Positions 42,857 through 53,224 of a stretch of 64,000 nucleotides of DNA are shown here, piece by piece. Origin of the DNA: Orientallactaga sibirica (taxonomy: Eukaryota; Chordata; Mammalia; Rodentia; Dipodidae). Position 1 is the first letter of the stretch. Every line of letters begins with the position of its first letter. Under the pieces are notes generated by a model, which saw only the letters and a list, made by a program, of their open reading frames with translations, had not been told where the DNA came from and made no database searches. Where the stretch lies: assembly GCA_036365145.1 (NCBI GenBank), contig JAEOAD010002279.1, positions 988,001 to 1,052,000 of the forward strand. Reading direction: 5' to 3'. Position numbers and translations under genes: made by a program.

Positions 42857-43325
42857 TGACCAACAACGTGTACATCATTTTTATTCTAGAATTCAGTGGA
42901 AAACAAAAGAATAGATTACATTCATCACCAAGTCCCATCTCTAGTCTTCCAATGAGAGCTTTGAATAAGTCAGAGCCAATTCCCAGGTACATAGTCTGGT
43001 TTCTAGAAATTTCACATAATGTTTACACTAAAATGGAAGAAAGAAAGACAATGAGATCCCCCAAAGAATGGGGAATTTCTGTGTCACACTAACTGGCAGA
43101 ACAGTAGATCCAATAGACTAATAGATCTATTGAATACATTTGCATAATGCAACCAGGGACAAAGAGGATTGGCCAATTTTCAAATTCAGCACGCTTTGTC
43201 AAATACATACAAAATTACCTATTGACCAACACAAGGGTAAAGTTGGTTTTATTTCCTTATGTTGGTTCTTTCACCATTGTTACCACAACCCTCCCCACGC
43301 CCCAGAACCTTGTATTTTAACTGAC
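42857..43325. other. single-copy DNA
   Basis: No exon recognised. A small dyad around CAATAGACTAATAGATCTATTG lies near 43110. Confidence 0.4.
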
Positions 43326-43552
43326 TTTTTTTTTTATTTGAGAGAACACAGAGAGACAGAGAGGAAGAGGCAGACAGAGAGAATGGGCACTCCAGGGTCT
43401 GTTAGCTGCTGTGAACGAACTCCAGACACATGCGCCCCCTTGTGCACATGTGCGACATTGCACGCTTGAGTCACTTTGTGTCTGGCTAAACGTGGGACCT
43501 AGAGATTCAAATGGGCATTCTTAGGCTTTGCAGGCAGGCGCCTTGACCGCTA
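43326..43552 (-). mobile_element. B2-L SINE, left arm of head-to-head pair
   Basis: Antisense B2-L that stops at TTGACCGCTAAAC, before its CATCTCTCCAGCCC head complement, where a sense copy begins. Confidence 0.93.
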
Positions 43553-43554
43553 AA

Positions 43555-43790
43555 CTGTCTGCCTGCGAAGCCTAAGAACCCAGTTCCAATCTCCAGGTCC
43601 CACATTTAGCCAGATGCAAAGTGACACAAGGGTGCAATGCCGCACTTGACCACAAGGGGGCGCACACGTATGGAGTTCGTTCACAGCAGCTGAGAGACTG
43701 CTGGCGCACCCATCTCTATCTGTCTCCCTCTCCCTCTCTGTCTGTCTCTCTCTGTGTCTCTCTCCAAAAATAAATAAAATAATAATGAAA
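43555..43790 (+). mobile_element. B2-L SINE, right arm of head-to-head pair
   Basis: Sense B2-L that starts at TGCCTGCGAAGCC, lacking about 30 bases of its head. With the left arm it forms an inverted repeat with almost no spacer. Confidence 0.93.
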
Positions 43791-44036
43791 CAACAAGTTT
43801 CTAAGGAGAATTAAAGAAATATACTGGGTTTTGTTAAAAAAAAAAAAAAAACTAACTGGGAACTAATGTGTTCAGTTCTGCTGATTTGGTAAGAAAGATC
43901 ATATGCTGGTCAGGATGGCTTGTTGTTTGGGAATGGTCTTCTTTGTTATGCATCTCAGAGTGTAAACATCATTATTAAAATTGAATTTATACTCCCAGCT
44001 CCAACCTATGCTGTAATATGTATCAGAAAAAAAACG
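43791..44036. other. single-copy DNA
   Basis: Nothing recognised. Confidence 0.35.
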
Positions 44037-44040
44037 GAAT

Positions 44041-44181
44041 CCAGGCGTGGTGGCGCATGCCTTTAATCCCAGCACTCGGGAGGCAGAGGTAGGAGGATCG
44101 CCATGAGTTCGAAGCCACCGTGAGACTACATAGTTAATTCCAGGTCAGCCTGGGCCAGAGTGAGACCCTACCTGGAAAAAC

Positions 44182-44216
<35 letters not shown>
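44041..44216 (+). mobile_element. B1 SINE with long poly-A
   Basis: Sense B1 with an A-tract of about 30 bases (44185-44215), so probably young. Confidence 0.93.
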
Positions 44217-44548
44217 ACAGACCTTGGAGGCCAGTGAGTAATGTTAGCTGGTGATAGAGCTAAAGGACGTGGTACAGGAGTGATCGCAGGCCAATGGGGA
44301 GTGGCCAGACCTTGAGGAAGAGCATCCGTTTCTTGCTGGAGTGTAGGAATTCAGGTCTGGTCTTGATTAATCTTCCAGTTTCTTAGATGTCTGGAGTTTA
44401 TGAGGCTATCCCGGATTTGTCACACTTTCATTAAGTGTCTTCCACATGCCAAGCATGCTTTTGGTTTGAATGATGAGGACAGGAACTCTTCATTGAACTC
44501 GGATGTTTGCAAAATAAGATATGTAATGAATACACCAAAGCCATTCTT
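44217..44548. other. single-copy DNA
   Basis: Nothing recognised. Confidence 0.4.
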
Positions 44549-44773
44549 TAAAAAAAAAAAAAAATATATATATATATTTATTTACTTATTTATTTATTTG
44601 ACAAAGAGGCAGAGAGAAAGAATGAGCACACTAGGGCCTCCAGCCACTGCAAATGAACTCCAGATGCATGCGCCCCCTTGTGCATCTGGCTTACGTGGGT
44701 CCTGGGGAATCAAACCTAGGTCTTTTGGCTTTGCAGGCAAGTGCCTTAACCACCAAGTCATTTCCCCAGCCCA
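44549..44773 (-). mobile_element. B2-S SINE
   Basis: Antisense B2-S with (TA)n and (TTTA)n, head CATTTCCCCAGCCC. Confidence 0.93.
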
Positions 44774-44855
44774 AATTTTATCTTGAAAATGCTCTTTCTA
44801 ACTTCTATTCTTGATCCCTCTGCCTTGATGCATGTCTGTTTAAAACAACTCCGAC

Positions 44856-44980
44856 GGGGCTGGAGAGATGGTTTAGCGGCTAAGGCATTTGCCTGCAAAT
44901 TTCAAGGCCAGGCTGGACTCCTTAGTGAGTTCCAGGCCAGCCTGAGACACTAGGGCCATGTCTCAAAAACCTAAAAGACC
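44856..44980 (+). mobile_element. chimeric SINE: B2 head joined to B1 3' part
   Basis: 44856-44899 is a B2-like head (GGCTGGAGAGATGG, GCCTGCAAA). From 44900 it continues as B1-like 3' sequence (AAGGCCAGGCTGGAC, GAGTTCCAGGCCAGCCTGAG, GTCTCAAAA). B4 has this general plan, but this head is of the young B2-like type. Confidence 0.75.
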
Positions 44981-45394
44981 TGGTACCCATAAACACATGA
45001 CAACCTTCCTCTCCATTGTGTGTCAGGATGCACGCCAAGCATTATAAACCCTATTTCATCCTCCCACTGATATTTTGGGGGAGGTCTTTTTTTTTTGTAC
45101 TTTATCATCATTTTTTTATTTATGTAAAATTGGTGGTATTGCCCAATATTTTACTTGCCATTTTCGTCAAATCTTTTGTTTGTCATCCATGTAGATAAAG
45201 GTTTGTATATTTCAATGATCTTTCTAAACAACCCATTTGAATTTTTCCTGTTGCTTTCAATTTTGTTTCCATAAGTCCACACGTCTACTTTGAAAGCTGA
45301 GGAAACTGTTGTTCAAATTTAAACACCTTAGTAAATATCCAAGCCAACATTCCATTGAGTACCCACGTAAGCCAGATGGAGGCAGATCCACTTT
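44981..45394. other. single-copy DNA
   Basis: No exon recognised. ACCCACGTAAGCCAGATG at 45361 is an isolated stretch identical to the B2-S interior. Confidence 0.4.
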
Positions 45395-45530
45395 GCAGTG
45401 AGGTGACTTAGGACAAATTTCTGAACTTCTCAGTGGCTGAATTGTAAAGTAGGGACAAGAATAAGAGCCCAGTTTTCCTAAATGTCCTCCAGTGTTGATG
45501 AGTGCTGTAAAGAACTCGCTGCCAAGGATA
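45395..45530 (+). mobile_element. MIR relic
   Basis: TGACTTAGGACAAATTTCTG, AACTTCTCAGTGGCTG, GTAAAGTAGGGACAAG follow the MIR core. Confidence 0.6.
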
Positions 45531-45759
45531 CCGAAAACACGTAACGCAGGCCGCTTGTTGCTGGGGTTGGCGCATTTCGAGAGCCTAACGTAGGTAATAA
45601 ATGAACGTGAACGTAGGCGAGGCTTTGGACAATATCACATGCAATTCAGTCCTTTCTCAGCAAAGAAAAGGAGAAATATCAGTGTCAAGGAAGTAGATTC
45701 ATTGTCAGGCTATTCAGGCACCTGGGGCTGAGGGACACTATGCCATCATTTGTTATCTC

Positions 45760-45910
45760 AACGATTCATTCGCCCTCCATCTACCCACTCACTACTTAAG
45801 GCAAGTTGAATGTTTGCCAGGCGCTGGGTCAAATATGAAGAACCCCAGAAAGCATGGGCTTGTTGGAACCCCATATGCGTGAACAAGGCAGTAATAATAG
45901 AGTGTGATAA
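45760..45910 (-). mobile_element. L2/MIR3-like relic
   Basis: GATTCATTCGCCC and TTGCCAGGCGCTGGGTC resemble the antisense 3' end of L2. Weak. Confidence 0.4.
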
Positions 45911-46025
45911 GGGACCCATGGCCCATCTAGCCAAAGGAAGAAGAAAGAGTGAGAAAAGGCAATCGAGGGATGAACCGAGTTGTCTGTTCTTACTGGGGAA
46001 AGCAGTTTTAAAATAAGTTGTTATG

Positions 46026-46237
46026 GGCTGGAGAGATGGCTTAGCAGTTAAGGCGCTTGCCTGTGAAGCCTAAGGGACCCAGGTTCGATTCTCCAGGTCC
46101 CACGTAAGCCAGATGCACAGTGGTGGCACATGTGTCTGGAGTTCGTTTGCAATGGCTAGAAGCCCTGGCATGCCCATTCTCTCTTTCCCTCTGTGTGTCT
46201 CTCTCTCTCTCCTTCTTTCTGTCTCAAATAAATAAAT
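46026..46237 (+). mobile_element. B2-S SINE
   Basis: Sense B2-S flanked by the perfect 16-base target duplication AAAATAAGTTGTTATG (46010-46025 and 46238-46253). Confidence 0.97.
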
Positions 46238-46253
46238 AAAATAAGTTGTTATG

Positions 46254-46664
46254 AAACGGAAGTTTGACACGCAAAAAATAAAGAGCAGTGGGGGTGTTGC
46301 ATAGTTAAGACAAGGAGCCCTGTCTGCGGATCAAAAGGCACAAAAAAGGAAAATGGTTTGAGCCTGTGTGCAACTCAGTCAAGAGCACAAGGTAGAGCTG
46401 AAACCCACAAGCTGTGAATCTAATGCCGTGGAGATCAGGGTTTTTCTCGTGGTCCATGAAGGAACCCTGGAGGCATTTCTTTGACATGCTGAAATCTGCG
46501 TCTTTGGAAGACTCTTCCCGGCAGCACTGTGGGTAACAGAGGGAGGTCAGTGATATGCAGGCTGGTGGCTGTTCCCAAGTCATCTCTCTTCTCCTCCCAA
46601 CGAAAACTGAGAAGCAATCATCCACAGGGACTATTTGTTGAGTCTGTATGAAAATGAAGGCAAG
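46254..46664. other. single-copy DNA
   Basis: No exon recognised. An open frame of about 106 codons on the minus strand (46305-46625) has no recognisable domain. Confidence 0.4.
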
Positions 46665-46876
46665 GGCTGGAGAGGTGGCTTAGTGGTTAAGGCACATGTC
46701 TGCGAAACCTAAGGACCCAGGTTCAATTCTCCAGGTACCACGTAAGCCAGATGCACATGGTGGCACATGTGTCTGGAGTTCGTTTGCAGTAGCTAGAGGC
46801 CCTGCTGTGCCCATTCTCAGTCTCTCTCTGTCTCTAATAAATAAATAAAATCTTTAAAAAAAAAAGAAAAAGAAAA
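46665..46876 (+). mobile_element. B2-S SINE
   Basis: Sense B2-S with CTCTAATAAATAAAT tail and A-rich end. Confidence 0.93.
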
Positions 46877-47106
46877 CCTTGTGAAGCCTCTTACTCTTGT
46901 TCCAAATCTTCAACTCCAGCAAGTCTATGTACTATCTTAGGTCTCGGGATGTTAATGACCTTGACTAATTGTCAACACTCCCAATTACAATGATTGATAC
47001 CTCATCATTTCTTACAATGAGCAATGCTAATTAAAATTGATTGCGCTAGTGCTTTCTCAGCAATCGTGCCCCCTCCTGTTTTTTTTTTTTTTAAACATGA
47101 GCTTAT

Positions 47107-47365
47107 GGGCTGGAGAGATGGCTTGGGGGTTAAGGCACCTGCCTGCAAAGCCCAAGAATGACTGTTTGAATCTCCAGGTCCCGTGTTGAGCCAGACACAA
47201 AAAGTGACGCAAGCGTGCAATGCCGTGCATGCCCACAAGGGGGCCCATATGTCTGGAGTTCGTTCACAGCAGCTGAGAGGCCCTGGCACGCCCATTCTCT
47301 ATCTCTCTGCCTCTTCCTCTCTGTCTCTCTCTCTCAAAAAAAAAAAAATAAATAAAACAACAAAA
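47107..47365 (+). mobile_element. B2-L SINE
   Basis: Sense B2-L (AAAAAGTGACGCAAGCGTGC) with poly-A. Confidence 0.93.
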
Positions 47366-47521
47366 ACCAGCTCATTGGACTGATTTGATGAACTACAAGA
47401 CAAGATCATTATCCTGGTCTTTATTTCCTGGTTCTACCTGTGAACCACATTAGCGACACCTAAGAGCTATCAGGAAAGTGGTATGAATAACTGAACGTGT
47501 GGCTTGAGAAAGAGTCTAAAT

Positions 47522-47754
47522 TCATTTTTTATTTTTTTAGCTTTTTACAGAGAGAGAGAGACAGAGGAAGAATTGGTGCACCAGGGCCTCAGCCACTGCA
47601 TATAATTCTACACACTTGCGCCACCTAGTGGGCATGTGCAGCCTTGCGCTTGCCTTGCCTTTGTGCGTGTGGCTTACGTGGGAGCTGGAGAGTCGAGCAT
47701 AGGTCCCTAGGCTTCGCAGGCAAAGGCCTTAACTGCTAAGCCATCTTTCCAGCT
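47522..47754 (-). mobile_element. B2-M SINE
   Basis: Antisense B2-M (TTGCGCTTGCCTTGCCTTTG). AAGAGTCTAAAT before and AAGAGTCTAGAT after it form a 12-base target duplication with one mismatch. Confidence 0.94.
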
Positions 47755-47768
47755 CAAGAGTCTAGATT

Positions 47769-47806
47769 TTGATTGATTGATTGATTCATTCATTCATTCA
47801 TTCATC
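47769..47806 (+). repeat. (GATT)n(CATT)n simple repeat
   Basis: Four GATT-type units followed by about six CATT units at the start of the L2 relic. Confidence 0.9.
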
Positions 47807-47905
47807 CAACAGATCCTCTTTGGACATTTGTCCTATTCTAGGCAAAGAGGAAACAAAATAACAAGCAATGTCTTTAAGAACTTGTCACCCAGCGTGGGTG
47901 GCGGG
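47807..47905 (-). mobile_element. L2/MIR3-like relic
   Basis: CATTCATCCAACAGATCC, CTATTCTAGGCAAAGAGG and AACAAAATAACAAGCAATG match the antisense L2 3' pattern. Confidence 0.55.
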
Positions 47906-48003
47906 TTTCTTACAGGATCATTGCACACAGCGTGAAGCCATGCATCAGGAGAAATGCCAGCTCTGCCTGGGCTAGTGCGATAAGACTGCACAGACATGAC
48001 TTT

Positions 48004-48202
48004 AAAAAAAAGATTTATTTTTATTTATTTATTTATTAGAGAGAGAGAGAGAATGGGCGTGGCAGGTCCTCCAGCCACTGCAAACAAACTCCAGATGCCT
48101 GCACCACCCTGTGTATCTGGCTTACGTGGGACCTGAACAATCAAACCTGGATCCTTAGGTCTTGCAGGCATATGCTTTAACTGCTACGCCATCTCTCCAG
48201 CC
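48004..48202 (-). mobile_element. B2-S SINE
   Basis: Antisense B2-S. ACATGACTTT lies at 47994 and 48206 as target duplication. Confidence 0.94.
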
Positions 48203-48368
48203 CAGAACATGACTTTTGTAAGCAGGTTTCAAGCCATGAAAAGCTACCTCTTTTGTCGGCTTCTGTAGTCTATCTGGCGGATGTGCACAGATGGGAAGTG
48301 CCTCAAAGAAGGCTACGTGTCTCATGGTGACAATACAGGCAGATGACTGGACAGTCAAGACCAAAATT

Positions 48369-48591
48369 GGAGCTGGAGGGATGGCTCAGTAGTTAAAGAT
48401 CCTTGCTTGCAAACAAATTCCCAGATCCAACGTAAAACCAAATGCACAGAGTGGCATATGTGTCTGGAGTTCATTTGCAGCTGTAAGAGGCCCTGGTGTG
48501 CCCATTCTCTCTCTCCTTCTCTCTCTCTGTCAATCTCTCCCCCCTCTCTTCTCTTCCTGCTTGTAAATAAATTAACTAACTAAATAAATAA
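48369..48591 (+). mobile_element. B2-S SINE, older
   Basis: Sense B2-S with diverged body (TAAAACCAAATGCACAGAG). Confidence 0.88.
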
Positions 48592-48700
48592 GCCAGTTGT
48601 GGTGATGCATTCCAGTAGGATCTTGCTGAAGAGGCAGAGCAGGAGAATCAGGAGATCAAGGCCAGCCTGGGCAAAAATAAATAAATAAACAAACTAAAAA
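48592..48700 (+). mobile_element. old B1-type SINE
   Basis: GCCAGTTGTGGTGATGCATTC, ATCAAGGCCAGCCTGGGC; a diverged B1, attached to the end of the preceding SINE. Confidence 0.6.
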
Positions 48701-48754
48701 AAAAAAGACCATCCTTGGACTCTGAAAACTCCAGGTTGAAAGGAAAGGAAGGCA

Positions 48755-49410
48755 TCTGCGATGGCTAAGTTTTGTCAACTTGATCTGTTTAGGAATCCAC
48801 AGACGTACCTCATAAGTGGATCATTGAGGTTGTTTCCAGAAAGGATTCACTAAGGAGGAATCCTTCCCCCAGGGTGAGCCCTTTCCCCAGAGTGGGCGGC
48901 CCCTCTAGCAGGGGGTGGGGCTCTATCTAAAGAAGCTCTGGGAAGGAAAGTGTCCCCTCCTCCCACCTGGCTGCTGGTGCAGCTTGCTGCTTTCCAGTGT
49001 GGACTGAAGACCAGCGTGGACTGAAGACCAGCGTGGACTGAAGACCAGCGTGGACTGAAGAGCAGTGTGGACTGAAGAGCAGCGTGGACTGAAGAGCAGC
49101 GTGGACTGAGGACCAGCGTGGACTGAAGACCAGCGTGGACTGAAGACCAGCGTGGACTGCAGACCAGCGTGGACTGAAGAGCAGCGTGGACTGAAGAGCA
49201 GCATGGACTGAAGAGCAGCGTGGACTGAAGGGCAGCGTCTCTCCAAAGACGCCTCCAGGCCTTCAGTGCCAGATGGGGACTGCTGAGGCCTCCAGCCTCG
49301 TGACTGAGCAGCTCCCGGGTTCCTTGACTCTCAGGCCTGCACAGTGCTATTGTTGGACTGCCGTAAACTAATCCAATAAATACCCTTTTAATACACTTCA
49401 TTCTATTGGT
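48755..49410 (+). mobile_element. DNA-transposon-like element hosting a minisatellite
   Basis: Starts ATGGCTAAGTTTTGTCAAC and ends CTATTGGTTCTGTTCCTG, a plan shared with the element at 12456. The middle has been expanded by the 17-base repeat at 48994-49231. Confidence 0.45.
48994..49231 (-). repeat. 17-base minisatellite, 14 units
   Basis: Fourteen uninterrupted 17-base units of type CCAGCGTGGACTGAAGA or GCAGCGTGGACTGAAGA, with rare variants (GTGGACTGAGGA, GTGGACTGCAGA, GCATGGACTG). CC- and GC-starting units occur in blocks, suggesting later block duplications. The minus strand is open in more than one frame because 17 is not a multiple of 3. Confidence 0.97.
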
Positions 49411-50148
49411 TCTGTTCCTGGCGGATGCAAATGCCTAGGCTGCTGAGAGCAGGTGCATCCATGCACCAAGATGGGTATGGAGAGCGAGCTGTGTGTGTTG
49501 TAGAGTGCCTCTGGGAGGGACAGTGGCAGAAACAGTGCCGGCAGTGCAGTGTAGTCAGGCAGACACTAATTGAGTCTTGCCGGTGTGAGTAGCATGCCCA
49601 TTACCACCCTGCAGGCTGAGGTACACGACCATTCCCCCAGTGCAGCAGGTTGACAAGCTGACAGCTCCTAGCGACGTTCATCTCCAGGAACTGCCACTGC
49701 CCGGTGGAGCTGCTTCGCCTCAGGTTAAGTCTCTGCCTGAAGAGGCAGCTTGTGTTCAACAAGTAGCCCCGACCCTTTGCCCCCATTTGAGGCAATGATG
49801 AAAACACATGCCAACCCCAAAGCTCCCCCGCCCCGCCAAAGAATCAACTGGGACTTCACTCCCACCACAAGACATGGCTCAGCTTCTCAGTCTGGCCCAC
49901 GTCTTACTTGCAAGTTCCCCTCTCAAGGTGGTTTCCTAGGGAACTGGGTCTAAAACAGGGCATCGGGATCCAACAATGCAACACGTGGGGTCGTGAACTG
50001 CAGGAAATGTAGTTCCGTGGAAGTTAGGACTTGTAAATGTAGTTCCTGGTTTGGAAACTGCTAAAATTGTGAAAGACAGGAATAGCAGGAGTAGGAAAGG
50101 GACTTCTATGTACATGATGTATAAGAGTGCTTGTCAAACAAGGAGTCC
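49411..50148. other. single-copy DNA
   Basis: No exon recognised. AAATGTAGTTCC occurs twice near 50007 and 50035, a minor local repeat. Confidence 0.4.
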
Positions 50149-50372
50149 TTGGGCTGGAGGGATGGCTTAGCAGTTAAGGCATTTGCCTGCAAAGCCAAAG
50201 GACCTGGGTTCGATTCCCCAGGACCCACGTTAGCCAGATGCATAAAGGGGATGCACGCATCAGGAGTTCGTTTGCTGTAGCTGGTGGCCCTGGTGTGCCC
50301 ATTCTCTCTCTCCCTCTCTGCCTCTTTCTCTGTCAAATAACAAATAAACAAATGAATAAAACATTAAAAAAA
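50149..50372 (+). mobile_element. B2-S SINE
   Basis: Sense B2-S, complete. Confidence 0.93.
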
Positions 50373-50698
50373 CAAGTAGTTCTCAGGTTGAAAGGGTCTC
50401 TATGAGCTCATGATGTCTTTACAGATACTGGAGGATGGAATAGTAAAAGCTACAGGAAAAAAATTCTCCCTCCAAGACTGCTGGTCATTTGGGTACCATT
50501 GGCTTGTTTGTGGCTGCAGAAATACTAAGATAGTTTTTTTTTTTTTTTTTTTCCTGATGGGGAAATCCTTCCTCATATTGTGCTGAAAACACAATGTACT
50601 GTACGGTTCTGTATTCTGTAGTTATTTAGACAGAACTAGCTCTTTTTGGAAAAATAAAGGAGCCTTTGATTTATTTGAAAAAGGAAGTAATTTACACA
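50373..50698. other. single-copy DNA
   Basis: T-run at 50536-50553; nothing else recognised. Confidence 0.35.
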
Positions 50699-50709
50699 GA
50701 ATTATTATT

Positions 50710-50972
50710 ATTATTATTTTATTATTGGAGAGAGACAGATAGAGAGGGAGAGGGAGACAGATAGAGATGGGCACGCCGAGCAGTCTCTCAGCTGCTGTGA
50801 ACGAAATCCAGATGTGTGCACCCCCTTGTGGTCAAGTGCGGCATTGCGCTCTTGCGTCACTTTGCATCTGGCTAAACGTGGGACCTGGAGATTGGAACCG
50901 CTAGAGACTGGAACCAGTGCTCTTAGGCTTAGGAGGCAGGCGCCTTAACTCCTAAGCCATCTCCCCAGCCCA
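50710..50972 (-). mobile_element. B2-Ldup SINE
   Basis: Antisense B2-L with a duplicated B box (GGAGATTGGAACC then AGAGACTGGAACC). AGAATTATTAT at about 50699 and 50973 is the target duplication. Confidence 0.94.
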
Positions 50973-50983
50973 AGAATTATTAT

Positions 50984-51634
50984 CTTTTAATTTAGGAAAA
51001 ATGGCACTTTGAAGATGAGCTGGCTAGTCGTTGATATTGTGGGATGTTAACAATGATACTCAATGCTGCGATCACAAAGGATCTTGGTAGTTTAGATATA
51101 CACATGAACATATTTAAGGATGAGCTGATGTGAGGTGTTGGATTGACTCCAAGATAGAATGGAGTGGGGAAAGCAAAATGCAACAAGATTGGCCAAGCTG
51201 TAGAATGCTGCCGGGTACATTTTACTGATACATAGAGATGCTTTGAATGTCCCCAAATAAAGGCATTGTAGGATATTTGATCTTATTATAATGGTGCATT
51301 GAAATAATAAATGTCAGCACAGGAAGTCTTACAGTGGAAAGCAATGGGCTCGCGTCTTCTTCCTTCCCACATCCCACTCTACATAGGTGATGAGTTTCAG
51401 CCTTTCTTTGGGAGGGCTGTATATGACTATACAGAGATAGCAATTAACAGCTCGATAAACCGTGCACTTAGAGATCTAGAGGGAATTTGTAGAAAGACAG
51501 ACACTAACATTTCCAAAGTTCTTTCAAACTGCATCCATTACTTTTCCTTCCACATGAATCATCTTTCAGCTGGTCACCTTCGTCCCAAGCCTGGACTCTA
51601 GCACCAGGCTGGACTTTAAAAATTGTCCAGTTTA
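50984..51634. other. single-copy DNA, possible conserved element
   Basis: About 650 bases without SINEs. An open frame of 96 codons (51311-51601) has no recognisable domain. AGCAATTAACAGCTCG and similar words near 51445 are homeodomain-like. No exon call is justified. Confidence 0.35.
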
Positions 51635-51762
51635 AGCCGGGCTTGGTGGCACATGCCTTTAATCCAGCACTTGGGAGGCAGAAGCAGGATGATCGCCGTG
51701 AGTTCAGGGCCACCCTGAGACTACATAGTGAATTCCAGGTCAGCCTGGGCTAGAGTGAGACC

Positions 51763-51793
<31 letters not shown>

Positions 51794-51795
51794 CA
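51635..51795 (+). mobile_element. B1 SINE
   Basis: Sense B1 with an A-tract of about 30 bases. Confidence 0.93.
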
Positions 51796-52269
51796 GGAAA
51801 AAAAATGGAAAAGAGACAGATAAATCCCAGAAGATGACATGGTGGAGACACTGAGAAAAAAATGCCTGGCATCTTAGGGCTAAGAACTGTTTTGTGATGG
51901 AACATCCGTAGTATTATATTGCTTCTGGTTTAACTCCAAGGACATCCTCTAGCCTCCTTCAGACCACTCTTCCCAACCCGATCCCTGAGTATCCATCTCT
52001 AGGGCATTTGTCTACCTTGCTAAATGTCTACAGTGTTAAGTAGATAGTTTGTCCGTTTAGTTTATATCATATTACTGAATTGAGCAAAAAAAAAAAAATC
52101 CCTCAATATAGCAGCAATTAATAAAAGCCTAACCCGCCCCCCCCCCACCTAGCAGAGATGATGGGAACGTACTAAGATAATGTCTTCATGGCACTTACCA
52201 GCCCCTTGAAAGACATCTGCTAAGTAAACAGTGGAATTTTTAGTTTTGTGTTGTTTATTTTAGTTCTTT
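51796..52269. other. single-copy DNA
   Basis: Nothing recognised. Confidence 0.4.
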
Positions 52270-52551
52270 ATTTAAAATTTTAAATTATTTTTTATTTATT
52301 TTTGGAGAGAGAGACAGAGAGAGATAGAGAGGGAGAGGGAGACAGAGATGGGCGCGCCAGCAGTCTCTCAGCTGCTGTGAACGAAATCCAGATGTGTGCA
52401 CCCCCTTGTGGCCAAGTGCAGCATTGCGCCCTTGCCTCACTTTGCATCTGGCTAAACGTGGGACCTGGAGATTGGAACCACTGGAGATTGGAACCAGCAT
52501 TCTTAGGCTTAGCAGGCAGGCGCCTTAGCCACTAAGCCATCTCTCCAGCCC
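52270..52551 (-). mobile_element. B2-Ldup SINE
   Basis: Antisense B2-L with GGAGATTGGAACCA twice in tandem. Confidence 0.94.
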
Positions 52552-52689
52552 AAAATAAATGATTTTAAAAAGTATACCAGTTGAATAAATAGTATGGATG
52601 TTATTTTTCTCCCCGCATCCTTATTTTTTTTTTCTCTCCTCCCCCATGAGAAAAGTCAGGAAAGCTTCAGGGGATTTGATTACCCATTC

Positions 52690-52809
52690 AGTGGTTGAAG
52701 GACATTTTAGGTTTGTTCCATTTCTTGGCTAGTATGGACAGTGCTGTAATAAACATATAGGAGGGCAGATGTCTTTTTGACATGTGTTCATTTCATTTGA
52801 GTATATACC
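52690..52809 (-). mobile_element. ancient L1 3' region, host of the provirus
   Basis: CCATTTCTTGGCTAGTATGG, GCTGTAATAAACATATAGG and TTTGAGTATATACC match the antisense 3' region of mammalian L1. It appears to resume at 54697 with TCATATGGTAGCTCC, across the provirus. Confidence 0.75.
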
Positions 52810-53206
52810 TGTGGTAGTTTGAATATATGTCCCCCAATATATTCAGTGTTTTATTATTTTATAGTTTGCATCTGCAATCACCTTGCTAGAGGCAAGGTCA
52901 CTGGGGGCCCGGTCTTAAGGTGTGGTGATGGGTTTGAGATTCCATTGTAAAGATATGCAAATGTGTCTAGCAGGAGTTCCTGAAGTCTGCTGTGTGACCT
53001 TTTGGCTGTAGTTTTGTTTTGCTCTGTGTGCTGTGGTGGCTGGTTGGCTTTCTCTCTCTCTGCTTGGTCCTGTGGAGAGCAGGCCGCTTCTCTTGCCATT
53101 ATGGAACTTCCCCTGGATCTGTAAGCTTCAATAAATAATATCCCTTCCTCCATAACTGTGCCTGGTCTGGAAGTTCATCTCAGCGAACCTGAAGCTGTCT
53201 GCAACA
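52810..53206 (+). promoter_or_regulatory. 5' LTR of the MaLR-like element
   Basis: Begins TGTGGTAGTTTG and ends GTCTGCAACA. It has ATTATTTTATAG upstream and a polyadenylation region CAATAAATAATATCCC. Same length as the solo LTR at 17696. It would carry any promoter activity of the element; no activity is shown by sequence alone. Confidence 0.85.
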
Positions 53207-53224
53207 GTAAAGTGGTACCGAGGA

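Noticed and set aside
42544..43092. 182-codon frame on plus and a proline/serine/leucine-rich frame on minus
   Set aside because: Both come from the GGGA/GGAA tract.
43100..43140. Dyad around AATAGATCTATTG as an operator-like site
   Set aside because: Short AT-rich dyads are frequent; no context supports function.
45360..45378. Isolated ACCCACGTAAGCCAGATG as a truncated SINE
   Set aside because: Only 18-19 bases match; too short to call an element.
46026..46110. tRNA-gene-like A and B boxes
   Set aside because: They belong to B2-like SINE heads; the same sequence occurs dozens of times in the window.
48994..49231. Regular short repeats as a CRISPR-like array
   Set aside because: Units are contiguous without spacers, in a mammalian genome; this is a minisatellite.
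48850..49401. Minus-strand open frames of 107-183 codons with VHAALQSTLLFSP-like repeats
   Set aside because: Produced by the 17-base minisatellite in a transposon-like element.
51311..51601. 96-codon frame in single-copy DNA
   Set aside because: Length expected by chance, no domain, no flanking splice signals I can defend.
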